Shown here piece after piece: positions 63,377 through 64,000 of a stretch of DNA of 64,000 bases. The position numbers were made by a program, and so were the translations under genes. How positions within the stretch are numbered: the first letter of the stretch is position 1; each line of letters begins with the position of its first letter. The notes under the pieces were generated by a model, which was given only the letters and a program-made list of their open reading frames with translations, was not told the origin of the DNA and made no database searches. Source of the DNA: Pseudohalocynthiibacter aestuariivivens (GTDB taxonomy: Bacteria; Pseudomonadota; Alphaproteobacteria; Rhodobacterales; Rhodobacteraceae); contig NZ_JAGFNU010000012.1 of NCBI RefSeq assembly GCF_018457175.1, positions 1-64,000 on the forward strand. Reading direction: 5' to 3'.

Positions 63377-64000
63377 ATGCGCCGGCCTGGCAGCATGTGG
63401 AGTCTTGAAACTTTAGGCCGCGTACGGTTGTCAAAATACTTCTTCATGCGTGAGTTCCTCTATTCGGAAATTGCGAATTTTCACCAGCTTCAAAATATTC
63501 CCGATAATCCTGATCTTGCGATAAAGGCAGGTGAGGGGCTGTGTGGAAATCTGCTTGATCCAATGGTCGAAACTTTTGGTGTGGTATCTGTTCGGTCGGG
63601 TTTGCGGTCTGAAGCGGTCAATGATTTTGGAAATGAACACGCTCTGAATTGCGCCAAAAGCGTATCTGACTATGCAGGTCACATCTGGGACAGGCGCGAT
63701 GCCGCGGGGCATGTCGGTGCCTGTGCGACAATCGTTATTCCGTGGTTCGCAGATCAATACGCCTTGGGTCGTGACTGGCGGGACCTGGCGTGGTGGGTGC
63801 ATGATCACCTGCCGTATTCGGAAATGCAGTTTTTCCCGAAACTTTGTGCTTTTAACCTGACTTGGCACGAGGTGCCGACGCGCGAAATTCGCACATGGAT
63901 TGGTGGGAATGGCGTTTTGCTGCGGCACGCAGAGCAAGAGTCAGAAACAAAAGAACAGCGGCGCGCGCGCTATGCCGATTTTCCTGTTTTTCGCGGCTTG
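63377..64000 (+). CDS. Partial gene, M15-like peptidase fold (runs off the end)
   Basis: An open frame of 208 codons without stop to the window end. RLSKYFFMREFLYSEIANF begins it. LLDPMVETFGVVSVRSGLRS, then SVSDYAGHIWDRRDAAGH, resembles the M15A (D-Ala-D-Ala carboxypeptidase-like) layout L-D-P-x-R...S-G-x-R...S-x-H-x-x-G-x-A-x-D, with the zinc-site His-like positions partly changed. The start ATG at 63377 has a GAGG site and is 4 bases after the VOC stop, so the two are coupled. Assignment is tentative because the end is missing. Confidence 0.6.
   Translation, partial: MRRPGSMWSLETLGRVRLSKYFFMREFLYSEIANFHQLQNIPDNPDLAIKAGEGLCGNLLDPMVETFGVVSVRSGLRSEAVNDFGNEHALNCAKSVSDYAGHIWDRRDAAGHVGACATIVIPWFADQYALGRDWRDLAWWVHDHLPYSEMQFFPKLCAFNLTWHEVPTREIRTWIGGNGVLLRHAEQESETKEQRRARYADFPVFRGL

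Overview
The window looks like the chromosome of a marine alphaproteobacterium of the Rhodobacterales (Roseobacter group). The evidence is the gene families and their pairings: an Lrp-type regulator divergent from putA, metR divergent from metF, a nadABC operon, a PopZ-like acidic protein, a bufferin (DUF2282/DUF692/DUF2063/DoxX) operon, and many small Rhodobacterales-type genes. Base composition is moderate, except for a clearly GC-rich patch around 2.2-3.5 kb and an AT-rich patch around 40.8-43.4 kb. All functional calls come from reading translated motifs; no database search was run.

Left end (1-6947), accessory and partly decayed: a FAD-dependent oxidoreductase coupled to a degenerate acetyltransferase remnant, a GC-rich gentisate 1,2-dioxygenase with the tail of an unknown upstream gene, an AHL-lactonase-like metallo-hydrolase, an IS110-family element with a hairpin-rich leader, a truncated tRNA-Gly, and two copies of a degenerate intergenic repeat. 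tRNA-Cys(GCA) at 6948-7021 marks the return to core-type sequence.

Core block (7.1-28 kb): Pcm-like methyltransferase, TolC-family outer-membrane protein, PopZ-like protein, CobQ, DUF6280-like protein, EF-P, NadC/NadB/NadA, YgfZ, a family-2 glycosyltransferase, an MsbA-type ABC exporter, two PLP aminotransferases, a 53-residue Tat-leader-like peptide and ValRS. Then comes an HD-domain protein with a phytanoyl-CoA-dioxygenase-family (PhyH) gene that is interrupted by one in-frame TGA followed at once by a perfect 8-bp hairpin.

Middle (28-40.6 kb): an orphan CoxL-like molybdoenzyme subunit overlapping a DUF2235 hydrolase, metF/metR, an inositol-monophosphatase-family protein, GFA-family protein, rhomboid protease, PutA with a divergent Lrp regulator, an exported TPR protein and tRNA-Leu(UAA).

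Right part (40.8-64 kb): an AT-rich TPR-sulfotransferase gene just after tRNA-Leu, with an imperfect copy of the tRNA 3' end on its far side. Then copA-cueR with a typical CueR promoter, a second Lrp regulator, two overlapping sulfotransferase genes, a porin with a strong terminator, a PPOX-family protein, a secreted alpha/beta hydrolase with a divergent LysR regulator, gamma-glutamyltransferase, two tandem cold-shock genes, an ArsC/Spx-like protein, the bufferin operon, ThrRS, an alpha/beta hydrolase, a VOC protein and a partial M15-like gene running off the end. Copper handling appears twice (copA-cueR and the bufferin operon), about 11 kb apart.
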